Counted from the stretch's first letter, positions 17,320-29,032 are shown. The stretch: 64,000 nucleotides of DNA from Pseudonocardia sulfidoxydans NBRC 16205 (GCF_007989085.1 NZ_BJVJ01000032.1:1-64000); one strand, 5' to 3'. The notes: generated from the sequence alone by a model not told the origin. Translations and numbers: made by a program.

Positions 17320-18147
17320 TCACACCCGGTGACAGCGGGCGTCGAACGCACAGAACACCCCGAACGCGGCCAGCCCGAGCGCGACCACCACCAGCAGTAC
17401 CGACCCGAACGGCTGCGCCGCCAACGTCTTGAGCGCCGAGTCCAGCCCGTTCGCCTGGTTCGGGTCGAACCGCACCGCCGCGACGACCACCAGGACCCCC
17501 ACCAACGCGGTGACCACGCCCTTCGCGATCGTCCCGACCTGCCCGGTGCGCACGGCGGCCTGCCGCGCGCGGGTGTCGAGCGGCAACGTCATGTCCTTGG
17601 TGAACGTCTTCTCCCAGCCGTGCTTCGCCGTCACCGCACCGACCACGACGATCACGACCCCCGCGATGCCGACGATCCACTGCCCGCCCGGCCGGCCCAG
17701 CACGCCCGCCGCCGCCTCCTGCCCGCCACCGCCCGACGACCCGCCCAGCGCCGTGCGGACCGCCAGGACCGTCAACGCCGCGAAGATGACGGCCTTCGCC
17801 CCGCTCGAGACCCGGGAGAAGACTTCCTCCTTGCGCGAGGCGCGGTAGGAGAACCCCGCCGCCGCCTCACCGGCCCGCCACAGCGCGACGGCCGCGAACC
17901 CGAGGGCCAGCACCCACAGCAGGACGCGGCCCGCGGTGCCCCCCGCGAGGGTCTGGAACGCGCCCTGCTGGTCGGTACGCTGCCCCGAGTCCCCGAACGC
18001 CACCTGCAGCGCGAGCCACGCGATCAGCAGGTGCGTGAGGCCGTAGGCCAGGATGCCGACGCGTACCGCCACCGCCGCCGGCGTGCTGCGCGCGGCGTCG
18101 CGGACCGTTCCGGCGGCATCCGACGCCGCGCTCGGCACACCAACCAT
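17320..18147 (-). CDS. DUF1206 membrane protein
   Basis: 275 residues. Three repeats of a two-helix unit are visible, giving about six transmembrane helices: GILAYGLTHLLIAWLALQVA, LWVLALGFAAVALWRAGEA, AVIFAALTVLAVRTALGG, IVGIAGVVIVVVGAVTAK, KGVVTALVGVLVVVAAVRF and SVLLVVVALGLAAFGVFCAFD. The repeated GILAYGLTHLLIA / GTIAKGVVTALVG pattern is typical of DUF1206. The biochemical role is unknown. GGAGG precedes the ATG. It lies 99 bases from the mutase gene and 76 from murA, on the same strand. Confidence 0.88.
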   Translation of the reverse strand: MVGVPSAASDAAGTVRDAARSTPAAVAVRVGILAYGLTHLLIAWLALQVAFGDSGQRTDQQGAFQTLAGGTAGRVLLWVLALGFAAVALWRAGEAAAGFSYRASRKEEVFSRVSSGAKAVIFAALTVLAVRTALGGSSGGGGQEAAAGVLGRPGGQWIVGIAGVVIVVVGAVTAKHGWEKTFTKDMTLPLDTRARQAAVRTGQVGTIAKGVVTALVGVLVVVAAVRFDPNQANGLDSALKTLAAQPFGSVLLVVVALGLAAFGVFCAFDARCHRV

Positions 18148-18223
18148 CCCGGACCTCCTCGCAGGGTGATCCGCAAGGTCGCACGATCAGGGGGCCGGCG
18201 CGACCGGGGATGCGCCGTTCGGC

Positions 18224-19492
18224 TCAGCCCTCGCCGGCGACCGTGACGCGGTCGATGTCGGCGCCCAGGCCCTGCAGGTTCTCGACGAAGCGCGGGTAAC
18301 CGCGGTCGATGTGGTCGACGTCCCAGACGACGGTCTCGCCGTCGGCGCACAACCCGGCGAGCACCAGCCCCGCACCCGCGCGGATGTCGCTGGCCCACAC
18401 CGGCGCGCTGGAGAGCTTCGCCACCCCGCGCACGACCGCGTGATGGCCGTCGGTACGGGCGTCGGCGCCGAGTCTGACCATCTCCTCGACGAACCGGAAC
18501 CGCCCCTCGAACACGTTCTCCGTGATCATCGACGTGCCGTCGGCCACCGCGGACAGCGCGATCGCCATGGGCTGCAGGTCGGTGGCGAAGCCCGGGTAGG
18601 GCAGCGTCACGAAGTCGACGGCACGCGCGCGGCCGTCCATCGTCACCGCGAAGCCGTCGGCGTGCGGAGCGATCTGCGCCCCCGCCGAGCCCAGCTTGTC
18701 GAGGACGAGCTCGAGATGGTGCGGGTCCACACCGCGGACGTCGACGCGACCGCCGGTCATCGCGGCGGCGAACGCCCAGGTGGCGCCGACGATCCGGTCG
18801 CCGATGACCCGGTGGTGCGCCGGGGTGAGGCTGGTGACGCCGTGGACGACGAGCGTCGAGGAGCCGGCGCCGTCGATCTTGGCGCCCATCCGCTGCAGCA
18901 TCGTGCACAGGTCGACGATCTCGGGCTCGCGTGCGGCGTTGTCGATGATCGTGGTTCCCTCGGCGAGGACCGCGGCCATCAGGATGTTCTCGGTGGCGCC
19001 GACGCTGGGGAAGTCGAGCCAGATCTGGGCGCCGTGCAGCTCGTCGGCCTGGGCGACGACGCGCCCGTGCTCGATCTCGGTGGTCGCACCGAGCTTGCGC
19101 AGGCCGCTCTGGTGCATGTCGAGAGGGCGGGAGCCGATGGCGTCGCCACCGGGCAGCGGGACGACCGCGCGCCGGCAGCGGGCCACGAGCGGACCCAGCA
19201 CACACACCGAGGCACGCAGCTTCGACACCGAGCGGTAGTCGGCCTGGGCGCCCGGATCGGCGGGGACGTCGATCGTGACGGTGGCGCCGTCGACGGCGAC
19301 CGTGCAGCCCAGGCTGCGCAGCACCTCGGCCATCAGCGGGACGTCGAGGATCTCCGGACAGTTGGTGAGCACCGTCGTGCCCTCGGCCAGCAGCGCTGCC
19401 GCCATGAGCTTGAGCACGCTGTTCTTGGCGCCGACGACGTCGACGGTCCCGTCGAGACGGGCGCCGCCGCGGACCGCGAAATGCTCTGCCAC
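18224..19492 (-). CDS. murA: UDP-N-acetylglucosamine 1-carboxyvinyltransferase MurA
   Basis: 422 residues; transfers enolpyruvate from PEP to UDP-GlcNAc, the first committed step of peptidoglycan synthesis, in the cytoplasm. The N-terminal [18 protein letters not shown] and active-site loop [14 protein letters not shown] are clear. The usual catalytic Cys is replaced by Asp117, as in mycobacteria, which makes the enzyme insensitive to fosfomycin. The GTG at 19492 was chosen because TAGCGT lies eight bases upstream (leaderless) and the fold begins at once; the longer reading adds 18 unlikely residues. Divergent from pduO. Confidence 0.95.
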   Translation of the reverse strand: MAEHFAVRGGARLDGTVDVVGAKNSVLKLMAAALLAEGTTVLTNCPEILDVPLMAEVLRSLGCTVAVDGATVTIDVPADPGAQADYRSVSKLRASVCVLGPLVARCRRAVVPLPGGDAIGSRPLDMHQSGLRKLGATTEIEHGRVVAQADELHGAQIWLDFPSVGATENILMAAVLAEGTTIIDNAAREPEIVDLCTMLQRMGAKIDGAGSSTLVVHGVTSLTPAHHRVIGDRIVGATWAFAAAMTGGRVDVRGVDPHHLELVLDKLGSAGAQIAPHADGFAVTMDGRARAVDFVTLPYPGFATDLQPMAIALSAVADGTSMITENVFEGRFRFVEEMVRLGADARTDGHHAVVRGVAKLSSAPVWASDIRAGAGLVLAGLCADGETVVWDVDHIDRGYPRFVENLQGLGADIDRVTVAGEG

Positions 19493-19500
19493 GGCCGACG

Positions 19501-19506
19501 ACGCTA
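19501..19506 (-). promoter_or_regulatory. -10 box for leaderless murA
   Basis: TAGCGT on the minus strand, eight bases before the GTG at 19492. Confidence 0.55.
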
Positions 19507-19583
19507 GCGGCTGCCCCACCGCGGCCCGGCCCCCACCCCGGGGCATGTCGTCCCCGCCACAGCTGCGCCGGGCCGCGGGCGGC

Positions 19584-19589
19584 TACGGT
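19584..19589 (+). promoter_or_regulatory. -10 box for leaderless pduO
   Basis: TACGGT followed by six bases and the ATG at 19596. Confidence 0.5.
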
Positions 19590-19595
19590 CGGACC

Positions 19596-20186
19596 ATGGC
19601 CGTGCACCTGACCAGGATCTACACCCGCACCGGTGACGACGGGACGACCGCGCTGGGCGACTTCAGCCGCGTCCGCAAGACCGATCCGCGGCTCGCGGCC
19701 TACGCCGACACCGACGAGGCGAACGCCGCGCTGGGCGTCGCCGTCACCGTGGGCCGGCTGGACGACCGGGTACTCGTGCCGCTGCGCCAGATCCAGAACG
19801 ACCTGTTCGACGTCGGCGCCGACCTGTGCGCACCGATCGTGCCCGACCCGGAGTACCCGCCGCTGCGCGTCACCGACAGCTACGTCGACCGCCTCGAGAG
19901 CTGGTGCGACGAGTTCAACGAGGACCTGCCCAAGCTGGCGTCGTTCATCCTGCCGGGCGGCACCCCGGGTGCGGCGTACCTGCACGTCGCCCGGACCGTG
20001 ACCCGGCGCGCGGAACGGTCGGTGTGGGCGCTGCTGGAGGCCGACGCCGACCGGACCAACCCCCTCACCGCGCGCTACCTCAACCGGCTGTCGGACCTGT
20101 TGTTCATCCTCGGGCGCGTCGCCAACCCGGGTGGGGACGTGCTGTGGCAGCCCGGCGGCCCGGAAGCGGCCACAGAGCAGGCCTGA
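19596..20186 (+). CDS. pduO: Cob(I)alamin adenosyltransferase, PduO type
   Basis: 196 residues. The ATP-binding N-terminus is IYTRTGDDGTTALGDFSRVRKTDPRL and the second motif is YADTDEANAALGVA; the C-terminal RYLNRLSDLLFILGRVAN helix is also diagnostic. The enzyme adds the adenosyl group from ATP to cob(I)alamin to form coenzyme B12, which ethylmalonyl-CoA mutase encoded nearby needs. The start is set by a leaderless promoter. It is convergent with the DUF2550 gene, seven bases away, and divergent from murA; the same neighbours occur in mycobacteria. Confidence 0.93.
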   Translation: MAVHLTRIYTRTGDDGTTALGDFSRVRKTDPRLAAYADTDEANAALGVAVTVGRLDDRVLVPLRQIQNDLFDVGADLCAPIVPDPEYPPLRVTDSYVDRLESWCDEFNEDLPKLASFILPGGTPGAAYLHVARTVTRRAERSVWALLEADADRTNPLTARYLNRLSDLLFILGRVANPGGDVLWQPGGPEAATEQA

Positions 20187-20193
20187 GCGGCCC

Positions 20194-20649
20194 TCAGGAG
20201 GCCTGGCGGTAGCCCGTCATGCGTCCGGGCGGGGCCGCCTCCAGCCACGCCAGGAAGCCCGTGAGGACACCGGGGGCCATCGCCAGCTCCAGGGTCTCGC
20301 CGTGGGTGCGCAGCGTCAGGACCGACGTGGCGTGCGGGATCGCGTAGGTCTCGACCGCGCTGGGTGCGCGCCGGTCGACGATCTGCAGGTCGGTGCGGTC
20401 CATCCGCAGCGTCGGGCCGAGCCGCACGCTGGTCAGCCGGTGCCAGGCGAACTCGTCGCCGTGGTAGCGGCCCACACCGAAGTGCCAGCCCGCCACGTCG
20501 TCACGCCCGTCGAACGACGCAGGGCGGCGGCGCAGACACAGGTCCACGCCGCCGCCCCGCATGAGTCGTACACGCCGCACGGCGAACCAGCCGAGCAGCA
20601 GACAGGCACACAGCAGAACGATCCCGACGACGATCGCAACCGTTCCCAC
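20194..20649 (-). CDS. DUF2550 membrane-anchored protein
   Basis: 151 residues. One N-terminal transmembrane helix (about residues 4-25: IVVGIVLLCACLLLGWFAV) is followed by RRVRLMRGGGVDLCLRRR and a cytoplasmic domain with GWHFGVGRYHGDEFAWHRL. In actinobacteria this family regularly sits right after atpC, as here (22 bases downstream). Its role is unknown; the conserved position hints at a link with ATP synthase or the cell envelope. Confidence 0.88.
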   Translation of the reverse strand: MGTVAIVVGIVLLCACLLLGWFAVRRVRLMRGGGVDLCLRRRPASFDGRDDVAGWHFGVGRYHGDEFAWHRLTSVRLGPTLRMDRTDLQIVDRRAPSAVETYAIPHATSVLTLRTHGETLELAMAPGVLTGFLAWLEAAPPGRMTGYRQAS

Positions 20650-20671
20650 GCCCGTGCTGTCCTGCTACCCG

Positions 20672-21052
20672 CTACTGGACGCCGGCCGCCTTGAGCCGCG
20701 CCTCCGCGCGCGCCCTGGCCGCGGCCCCGGACTCGTCCGAGCCGTCGGCCCGGTCGAGCGCCGCCCGCGCGCGGTCCACGTCGATCTCCTCGGAGAGCTC
20801 CGCGAACTCCGCGAGAATCGAGACGTGGTCCGGCGTCACGGACAGGAACCCGCCGTGCACCGCCACCGTCAGCGACTGGCCGTCGGTGGTGTCGATGCGC
20901 ACGACACCGGCCTCCTCCAGCTGAGCCAGTGTCGGCTCGTGGCCCGGCAGGATGCCGATCTCACCGACCGTGGTGCGGGCCAGCACGAACGACGCCTGAC
21001 CCGTCCAGATCTTCCGCTCGACCGATACGAGGTCGACCGTCATCTCCGCCAT
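20672..21052 (-). CDS. atpC: ATP synthase subunit epsilon
   Basis: 126 residues, central-stalk subunit that damps ATP hydrolysis. The N-terminal beta-sandwich includes [33 protein letters not shown] and [20 protein letters not shown]; a helical C-terminal part (about 88-126) follows. The ATG at 21052 was chosen because the beta domain begins three residues later. It is the last atp gene, 19 bases after atpD. Confidence 0.93.
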   Translation of the reverse strand: MAEMTVDLVSVERKIWTGQASFVLARTTVGEIGILPGHEPTLAQLEEAGVVRIDTTDGQSLTVAVHGGFLSVTPDHVSILAEFAELSEEIDVDRARAALDRADGSDESGAAARARAEARLKAAGVQ

Positions 21053-21071
21053 GATGCCCTTTCCGCCCCGG

Positions 21072-23509
<2,438 letters not shown>

Positions 23510-23522
23510 CGGTCCCTACCCG

Positions 23523-25166
23523 TCAGCTCGAAGCCGGTGCCGGCTTGTTGACCTTCACGGTCTCCTGCTGGACGTCGTCCTCGTCGAGCGCCTGCTCGTC
23601 GTTGGCGACGACGGAGGAACCGTCGGAGGCGGTGAAGTCGCGCTTGAACGCGTCGACCACGCCCTGCAGCCGCTCGACGTTGTCGTCGTTCAGCTTGCCG
23701 GTCTCGCGGATGTCGTCGATCGCAGCCTGGTGGTTGCGGTGGACGTGCGCGAGGAACTCGGTCTCGAACCGGCCGACGTCGCGGACCGGGACGGTGTCGA
23801 GCTGGCCCGACGTGCCCAGCCAGATCGCGACGACCTCGTCCTCGACCGAGAACGGCGAGTACTGGGCCTGCTTGAGCAGCTCGACCAGGCGCTCACCGCG
23901 GCCGAGGGCACGCGCCGAGGCATCGTCGAGGTCGGAGCCGAACGCCGCGAAGGCCTCCAGCTCGCGGTACTGCGACAGGTCCAGACGCAGCGAGCCCGAC
24001 ACCGTGCGCATCGCGCGCACCTGCGCCGAACCGCCGACCCGGGAGACCGAGATACCGACGTTGATGGCCGGCCGGACGCCCTGGTTGAACAGGTCGGACT
24101 CCAGGAAGACCTGGCCGTCGGTGATCGAGATGACGTTGGTCGGGATGTAGGCCGACACGTCGTTGGCCTTGGTCTCGATGATCGGCAGGCCGGTCATCGA
24201 GCCGCCGCCGAGCTCGTCGGAGAGCTTCGCGCAACGCTCGAGCAGACGCGAGTGCAAGTAGAAGACGTCGCCCGGGTAGGCCTCACGGCCCGGCGGGCGG
24301 CGCAGCAGCAGCGAGATCGCGCGGTACGCCTCGGCCTGCTTGGACAGGTCGTCGAAGACGATGAGGACGTGCTTGCCCTGGTACATCCAGTGCTGGCCGA
24401 GCGCCGAACCGGTGTAGGGCGCGAGCCACTTGAAGCCGGCCGGGTCGGACGCCGGGGCCGCGACGATCGTCGTGTACTCCAGGGCGCCCGAGTCCTCCAG
24501 CGCCTGGCGGACACCCGCGATCGTGGAGCCCTTCTGGCCGACCGCGACGTAGATGCAGCGGACCTGCTTGGTCGGGTCCCCGCTGGCCCAGTTGTCCTTC
24601 TGGTTGATGATCGTGTCGACGCAGACCGCGGTCTTGCCGGTCTTGCGGTCGCCGATGATCAGCTGGCGCTGGCCGCGGCCGATCGGCGTCATCGCGTCGA
24701 TCGCCTTGATGCCGGTCTGCAGCGGCTCCTTGACGGACTGCCGCTGCACCACCGTCGCGGCCTGCAGCTCGAGGACACGCTCGGTCTCGGCCTCGATGTC
24801 GCCGAGGCCGTCGATCGGGGCGCCCAGCGGGTCGATGACCCGGCCGAGGAACGCGTCGCCGACCGGCACCGACAGGATGCTGTTGGTCCGGCGGACCGAC
24901 TGGCCCTCCTCGATACCGGCGTAGTCACCCAGGATGACCGCACCGATCTCACGCTGGTCGAGGTTCAGCGCGACGCCACGGACGCCACCCTCGAACTCGA
25001 GCAGCTCGTTCGTCATCGCCGAGGGCAGACCCTCGACGTGGGCGATGCCGTCACCGGTGTCGGAGACGGTGCCCACCTCCTCGCGGGAGGTCTGGCTCTC
25101 CAGCGACGAGACGTAGCTGGAGATCGCACTCCGGATCTCCTCCGGGGAGATCGTCAGCTCTGCCAT
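23523..25166 (-). CDS. atpA: ATP synthase subunit alpha
   Basis: 547 residues, non-catalytic nucleotide-binding F1 subunit. Walker A is GDRKTGKT; the region [17 protein letters not shown] ([17 protein letters not shown]) and [32 protein letters not shown] are intact. After about residue 510 there is an acidic then basic tail ([22 protein letters not shown]) absent from most bacteria but present in mycobacteria, where it suppresses ATP hydrolysis. A 59-base gap separates it from atpH. Confidence 0.97.
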   Translation of the reverse strand: MAELTISPEEIRSAISSYVSSLESQTSREEVGTVSDTGDGIAHVEGLPSAMTNELLEFEGGVRGVALNLDQREIGAVILGDYAGIEEGQSVRRTNSILSVPVGDAFLGRVIDPLGAPIDGLGDIEAETERVLELQAATVVQRQSVKEPLQTGIKAIDAMTPIGRGQRQLIIGDRKTGKTAVCVDTIINQKDNWASGDPTKQVRCIYVAVGQKGSTIAGVRQALEDSGALEYTTIVAAPASDPAGFKWLAPYTGSALGQHWMYQGKHVLIVFDDLSKQAEAYRAISLLLRRPPGREAYPGDVFYLHSRLLERCAKLSDELGGGSMTGLPIIETKANDVSAYIPTNVISITDGQVFLESDLFNQGVRPAINVGISVSRVGGSAQVRAMRTVSGSLRLDLSQYRELEAFAAFGSDLDDASARALGRGERLVELLKQAQYSPFSVEDEVVAIWLGTSGQLDTVPVRDVGRFETEFLAHVHRNHQAAIDDIRETGKLNDDNVERLQGVVDAFKRDFTASDGSSVVANDEQALDEDDVQQETVKVNKPAPASS

Positions 25167-25225
25167 GGCTCTCGTCTTTCTTCAGTCGGTCGCGCTGTGC
25201 GCGTCGCGTCGGTTGGGTCGGCCGG

Positions 25226-26071
25226 TCAGGTCGGCAGCGCGCGGCGTGCGGAGGCGAGCCTGCCCGCCACGCTGCCGTCGATCAGCTCGCCGCCGACCCT
25301 GACGACGAGACCACCGAGGAGGTCGGGATCGAGTTCGACTTGGAGCGAGATGGGACGGCCGTACAGCCGGCCCAGGGACTCGGTCAGGCGCTGCTCCTGC
25401 TGCTCGGTGAGCGCCACTGCGGAACGGACGTGGGCGACGTACCGGTCGCGGCGGGCCGCGGCCAGCTCGGCGAGCCGGCCCGCGACGAGGTCGAGAGCGA
25501 GCGCGCGCGGGGACCGCACGGCGTGCTCCAGCAACGTCACGGTGACCGCGGAAGCCTTGCCCCGCAACACGTCCGAAAGAAGGCCCACGCGCTTGTCGAC
25601 CGGAGTGGCCCGGTCGACGAGGAGTGCGGCCAGCTGCGGCTCGCGGTCGAGGACGCGACCGAAACGGAACAGCTGGTCCTCGACCTCGTCGAGGGAGCCG
25701 TCCTTCTCCGCCACGCCGAGCACGGCCCGGCGGGCCAGCGCCTCGAGCGCCTCCACCAGGTCGATCGACCGCGACCAGCGCGACGCGACCAGATCGGTCA
25801 CGACGCCGAGGGCCGCGGCGCCGACCTTTCCGTCGAACAGCCTGCGGGCCAGCTCCGTGCGCGACTCCACCGGGACCGACGGGTCGGCCAGGTGACGGCG
25901 CAGCGTCGGCTCGGACTCCAGCAGGTGCTGGACGCCGAACAGGTCGTCGCCGAGGACCGCGAGGTCGGCTCCCGCCGACGCGTCGACGTGGGTGTCGAGC
26001 CTGCGGACGGCCTCCGTCAGCGCTTCACGGCTGGCGGACTGCAGCGTCGACTCGAGCGTCGACTCGGCCAT
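25226..26071 (-). CDS. atpH: ATP synthase subunit delta (free-standing)
   Basis: 281 residues, stator subunit joining F1 to the b stalk. The C-terminal OSCP domain is clear, ending in VELDPDLLGGLVVRVGGELIDGSVAGRL. It starts as its own gene with an ATG overlapping the stop codon of the preceding b-type gene by one base (TGATG). In mycobacteria the equivalent two regions are one fused b-delta protein. Here the frames differ, so no fusion is made, but coupled translation would keep them in equal amounts. Confidence 0.94.
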   Translation of the reverse strand: MAESTLESTLQSASREALTEAVRRLDTHVDASAGADLAVLGDDLFGVQHLLESEPTLRRHLADPSVPVESRTELARRLFDGKVGAAALGVVTDLVASRWSRSIDLVEALEALARRAVLGVAEKDGSLDEVEDQLFRFGRVLDREPQLAALLVDRATPVDKRVGLLSDVLRGKASAVTVTLLEHAVRSPRALALDLVAGRLAELAAARRDRYVAHVRSAVALTEQQEQRLTESLGRLYGRPISLQVELDPDLLGGLVVRVGGELIDGSVAGRLASARRALPT

Positions 26072-26601
26072 CAGGCTCCTCCCCCTGCACCCGCGTGCTC
26101 GCCGGCCGGCTGCCCGGCACGGTCGGTCACGAGGCGGTCGATGTCGTCGAGGAAGTCGTCGACCGACGCGCGGCGGGCGCTCTCGTCGGACAGCGACTCG
26201 ACGACCAGCTTCTCGGCGAGCCCCATCGACTGCGCACCCAGCTCGGCGCGCATCTGACGCACGACCTGGTCCCGCTGGGCGGCGAGCTGGTCGCCACCGC
26301 GGGCCTTGATGCGCTCGACCTCCTGGCGCGCCTGCTCCACCAGCTCGTCGTGGATGCGGGTGGCGTCGGCACGCGCGTCGTCGCGGATACGGGCCGCCTC
26401 CTGGCGGGCCTCCTCCACGGCCGAGTCGAGCTTGCCCTGGGCCTCATTCAGCTTGCGCGTCGCCTCTTCGGCCTCGTCGACCTGCTGCTGCACGGTGTCC
26501 TGCCGGGCCTTGACCATCTTCGACAGGACCGGCAACACGAAGCGCCACAACACCAGCAGGACGATGACGAAGGCGACGAGCTGAGCGATGAAGTGCACCA
26601 T
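26071..26601 (-). CDS. Second ATP synthase b-type subunit
   Basis: 176 residues. An N-terminal membrane helix (about residues 4-25: FIAQLVAFVIVLLVLWRFVLP) is followed by a long charged coiled coil (about 30-150). MVHFIAQLVAFV and ARQDTVQQQVDEAEEA recall the N-terminal half of the mycobacterial b-delta fusion protein. It would pair with the other b subunit as an asymmetric stalk. Start overlaps the atpF stop and its stop overlaps the atpH start, both as TGATG. Confidence 0.9.
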   Translation of the reverse strand: MVHFIAQLVAFVIVLLVLWRFVLPVLSKMVKARQDTVQQQVDEAEEATRKLNEAQGKLDSAVEEARQEAARIRDDARADATRIHDELVEQARQEVERIKARGGDQLAAQRDQVVRQMRAELGAQSMGLAEKLVVESLSDESARRASVDDFLDDIDRLVTDRAGQPAGEHAGAGGGA

Positions 26602-27155
26602 CAGCGGACCCCCTCGGCGTCCTTGGCCTGCCCCTGCTCGAGCTCGGCAAGGAACCTGTCGACGGTCGCGCGGTGGCTCCCGTCGTCGATCTGACGGCCG
26701 AGCACACGCGACGCCAGACCGCTCGACAGCCCGCCGATCTCCGCACGCAGGGCGGTCGCGGTCTGCGCACGCTGGGCGGCCAGCTCGGCCTCACCCTCGG
26801 CGCGCAGCCGGGCGACCTCGCGGTCGGTCTCGGCACGCATGCCGTCGCGGATCTTCTGCGCGTCCGCCCGGGCCTCGTCGCGGATCGTCGTCGCCTCGGA
26901 GCGCGCCTCGGCGAGCGACTTCGAGTACCGCTCCTCGGCCTCGTGCAGCGTGCGCACGGCCTTGTCGCGCTCCTCGACCTGCTTGCGCACCATCTCGTCG
27001 CGCTCCCGCATCGCCTTGGTCAGCGGCGGGACGACGAACCGGTAGAAGAAGAACAGGACGAGGAGGAAGATCACGATCTCGACGACGATCGTGAAGTTGG
27101 GCAGCAGGAAGTTGGTGGTCTCGCCACCCTCCTGCGCCAGCACCTCGGTCGTCAT
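26601..27155 (-). CDS. atpF: ATP synthase subunit b
   Basis: 184 residues. A short N-terminal segment, one membrane helix (about residues 17-42: NFTIVVEIVIFLLVLFFFYRFVVPPL) and a long polar coiled coil rich in Glu, Arg and Ala. It is the canonical actinobacterial b subunit, immediately after atpE. Together with the second b gene it forms the peripheral stalk. Confidence 0.94.
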   Translation of the reverse strand: MTTEVLAQEGGETTNFLLPNFTIVVEIVIFLLVLFFFYRFVVPPLTKAMRERDEMVRKQVEERDKAVRTLHEAEERYSKSLAEARSEATTIRDEARADAQKIRDGMRAETDREVARLRAEGEAELAAQRAQTATALRAEIGGLSSGLASRVLGRQIDDGSHRATVDRFLAELEQGQAKDAEGVR

Positions 27156-27162
27156 GGCCGGA

Positions 27163-27438
27163 TCACGCCAGGACGAAGACGAACAGCGCCATGAACGCCA
27201 GGTTGATGAAGTACATGCCCTCGACCAGACCGATGATCAGGAACATGGTGGTGTTCAGGCGGCCGGCGGCCTCGGGCTGGCGGGCGACACCCTGGATGAC
27301 CGAGGCGCCGGCGAGACCGTCACCGATCGCCGCGCCGATGGCGCCACCGGCGAGGGCGATGCCACCGCCGATCATCGCGAGGCCGAGCGTGCTCGACCCG
27401 CCGCTGGCAGCTTCCTGGGCCAGGTAGGAAATGCTCAT
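27163..27438 (-). CDS. atpE: ATP synthase subunit c
   Basis: 91 residues, two membrane helices joined by the polar loop ARQPEAAGR. The proton-carrying Glu73 lies in [13 protein letters not shown]. The residue two beyond it is Met75, where Mycobacterium tuberculosis has Ala63. An N-terminal extension of about 12 residues precedes the first helix. The protein forms the rotating membrane ring. Seven bases separate it from atpF. Confidence 0.97.
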   Translation of the reverse strand: MSISYLAQEAASGGSSTLGLAMIGGGIALAGGAIGAAIGDGLAGASVIQGVARQPEAAGRLNTTMFLIIGLVEGMYFINLAFMALFVFVLA

Positions 27439-27532
27439 GACTCTCCTCGTGCTCTCTCGTACCGCGCCGTCACGCGGCGCGAGTCGTGCGTCGGGGCAGG
27501 ATTTTTGTTGTGCTCGGTACGGGACGGACGCG

Positions 27533-28267
27533 CTAGTGCGCGTGCTCGTCGGCCTCGCTGCCGACGGCCTCCGTGAAGTAGATGAGGGTCAGCAGGGTGA
27601 AGATCAGCGCCTGGATGCCGCCGATGAACATGTCGAACAGCTTCCAGGCCGCCTCGGGCGCCCACAGCACGTACGCCGGCATCAGCCCGATGACCGCGAC
27701 CATGATCCCGCCGGCGAAGATGTTGCCGAAGAGCCGCAGCGCGAGCGAGAGCGGACGCGAGAAGTACTGGGTGATGAACTCGATCGGAGCGAGGAACGCG
27801 TACGGCTTGGTGAAGTGGCCGAAGTAGTTCCCGGCGCCCTTCCTCCGGATGCCCGCCACGTTCACCCAGATGATCACGAGCAGCGCCATCGGGTAGACGA
27901 GGTTCACGTCCGACGTGGGCGGCGGGATCCAGTGCTCGGACGGGAGCGTGGCCAGCCAGTTGCACGTCAGGATGAAGACGAACAGCGTGATGCACAGCCC
28001 GACGACCCCGCGCGGTGCCCGCAGGCCCATCCCGTCGCGGATCTGGCCCTGGATCCACCCCGTGAGCGCCTCGAAGGCGACCTGCAGGCCCGAGGGCCGG
28101 CCCTTCGTCGCGCGGCGGGCCATGTAGTAGCCCAGGCCGCAGACGATCACCGCGGCGATGAGCGTGCCGATGATCGTGTCGAGGTTCACGGTCAGGCCGA
28201 AAAGCGACCCTGTCCAGTGCTCTCCGGGCTTGATCTCGCCCTCGGCCGCGAGGACCTCAACGTTCAT
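27533..28267 (-). CDS. atpB: ATP synthase subunit a
   Basis: 244 residues, membrane stator with the proton half-channels. The essential Arg is in [13 protein letters not shown] (about residue 185); the C-terminal helices are [21 protein letters not shown]. The ATG at 28267 was chosen because it starts four bases into the preceding gene's stop region and gives the family's N-terminus. The 94-base gap to atpE holds no clear hairpin. Confidence 0.95.
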   Translation of the reverse strand: MNVEVLAAEGEIKPGEHWTGSLFGLTVNLDTIIGTLIAAVIVCGLGYYMARRATKGRPSGLQVAFEALTGWIQGQIRDGMGLRAPRGVVGLCITLFVFILTCNWLATLPSEHWIPPPTSDVNLVYPMALLVIIWVNVAGIRRKGAGNYFGHFTKPYAFLAPIEFITQYFSRPLSLALRLFGNIFAGGIMVAVIGLMPAYVLWAPEAAWKLFDMFIGGIQALIFTLLTLIYFTEAVGSEADEHAH

Positions 28268-28671
28268 TTCTGTCGGATCTCCTTGATCAACGGCAGGATC
28301 GAGCTCACCGTCGCCAGCAGCTGGAAGACCGCGAGCCCCCCGAACACGGCGATCCCGTAAGGACGCACCAGGAGCGCACAGCCGAACGCGACGACGGTGA
28401 TGACGGCGAGGCGAAGCAGCACGCCGCCGGAGAACTTGGCCTTCGACGGCGTCGCGCTGCCGTGCGAGAAGCGCACGACCGACCCCATCGCGAAGGCGGA
28501 GTTGATGATTCCGAGCGCGATACCCACGCACCCGAAGAGCGCGAACAGGCCGTAGCCCAGGGGCACGCACACCGCGACGACGACGATCGCGAGCGCGACG
28601 CCCGCGATGGCCGTACGCCGGAAGGTGGCCCGGCTGACAGGGGGCACGTAGCCTGGGACTGCCGTCGTCAT
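28264..28671 (-). CDS. AtpI-like ATP synthase assembly membrane protein
   Basis: 135 residues with four hydrophobic segments: AIAGVALAIVVVAVCVPLGYG, LFGCVGIALGIINSAFA, LRLAVITVVAFGCALLV and GIAVFGGLAVFQLLATV. This size, helix pattern and position before atpB match the actinobacterial protein at the head of atp operons (Rv1303-like). It overlaps atpB by four bases. The probable role is assembly of the c-ring. Confidence 0.82.
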   Translation of the reverse strand: MTTAVPGYVPPVSRATFRRTAIAGVALAIVVVAVCVPLGYGLFALFGCVGIALGIINSAFAMGSVVRFSHGSATPSKAKFSGGVLLRLAVITVVAFGCALLVRPYGIAVFGGLAVFQLLATVSSILPLIKEIRQK

Positions 28672-28717
28672 GGATGTCTCACCCCGTCTCGTTGGGTCAC
28701 AGCTAGCCCTCGTTTCG

Positions 28718-28936
28718 TCACTGAAACCTCTTGAACTGTCGATAGACGAGCCCTGCGGCCGCTGCCACTCCGAGGAGCAGCCCCACGAACGCGAACACGG
28801 GGAACGTCCCGAACGGCCGGTCGACCAGCCAACCGAGTCCGAAACCGGCCATCACGCAGAGCGCGATGGTCAAGCCCATCGACAGGAGATCGCCCAGCTC
28901 GGGGCCCTGGGGGCCCTGCGGACTGTTGCTGTCCAC
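28718..28936 (-). CDS. AtpZ/AtpI-family small membrane protein
   Basis: 72 residues, two membrane helices (MGLTIALCVMAGFGLGWLVD and FPVFAFVGLLLGVAAAAGLVY) with the family's GLGWLVDRPFGTFP turn. AtpZ proteins sit first in atp operons and may carry Mg2+ or Ca2+ or aid assembly. It opens the operon, behind a roughly 90-base leader with a hairpin. Confidence 0.85.
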   Translation of the reverse strand: MDSNSPQGPQGPELGDLLSMGLTIALCVMAGFGLGWLVDRPFGTFPVFAFVGLLLGVAAAAGLVYRQFKRFQ

Positions 28937-28970
28937 CTGTGTCCTCGCCTCGACGCCGTCGTGCCCTCCG

Positions 28971-28998
28971 CGAGCTTGTGGATACTTTCACAAGCTCG
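28971..28998 (-). promoter_or_regulatory. Inverted repeat in the atp operon leader
   Basis: Arms CGAGCTTGTG and CACAAGCTCG around an eight-base loop, about 35 bases before the first atp start codon. It may be a leader hairpin or an operator. Confidence 0.6.
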
Positions 28999-29032
28999 GA
29001 CGGACCCACCCGGCGACCGGTCTCGAAAACGG

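Noticed and set aside
15238..18246. 1002-codon plus-strand open frame opposite the mutase gene
   Set aside because: Shadow of a high-GC coding strand; no family motifs, and it spans two real minus-strand genes.
26069..26073. Sequencing error splitting a b-delta fusion gene
   Set aside because: The junction is a normal TGATG coupling overlap like the one before it at 26601, and both proteins have complete ends.
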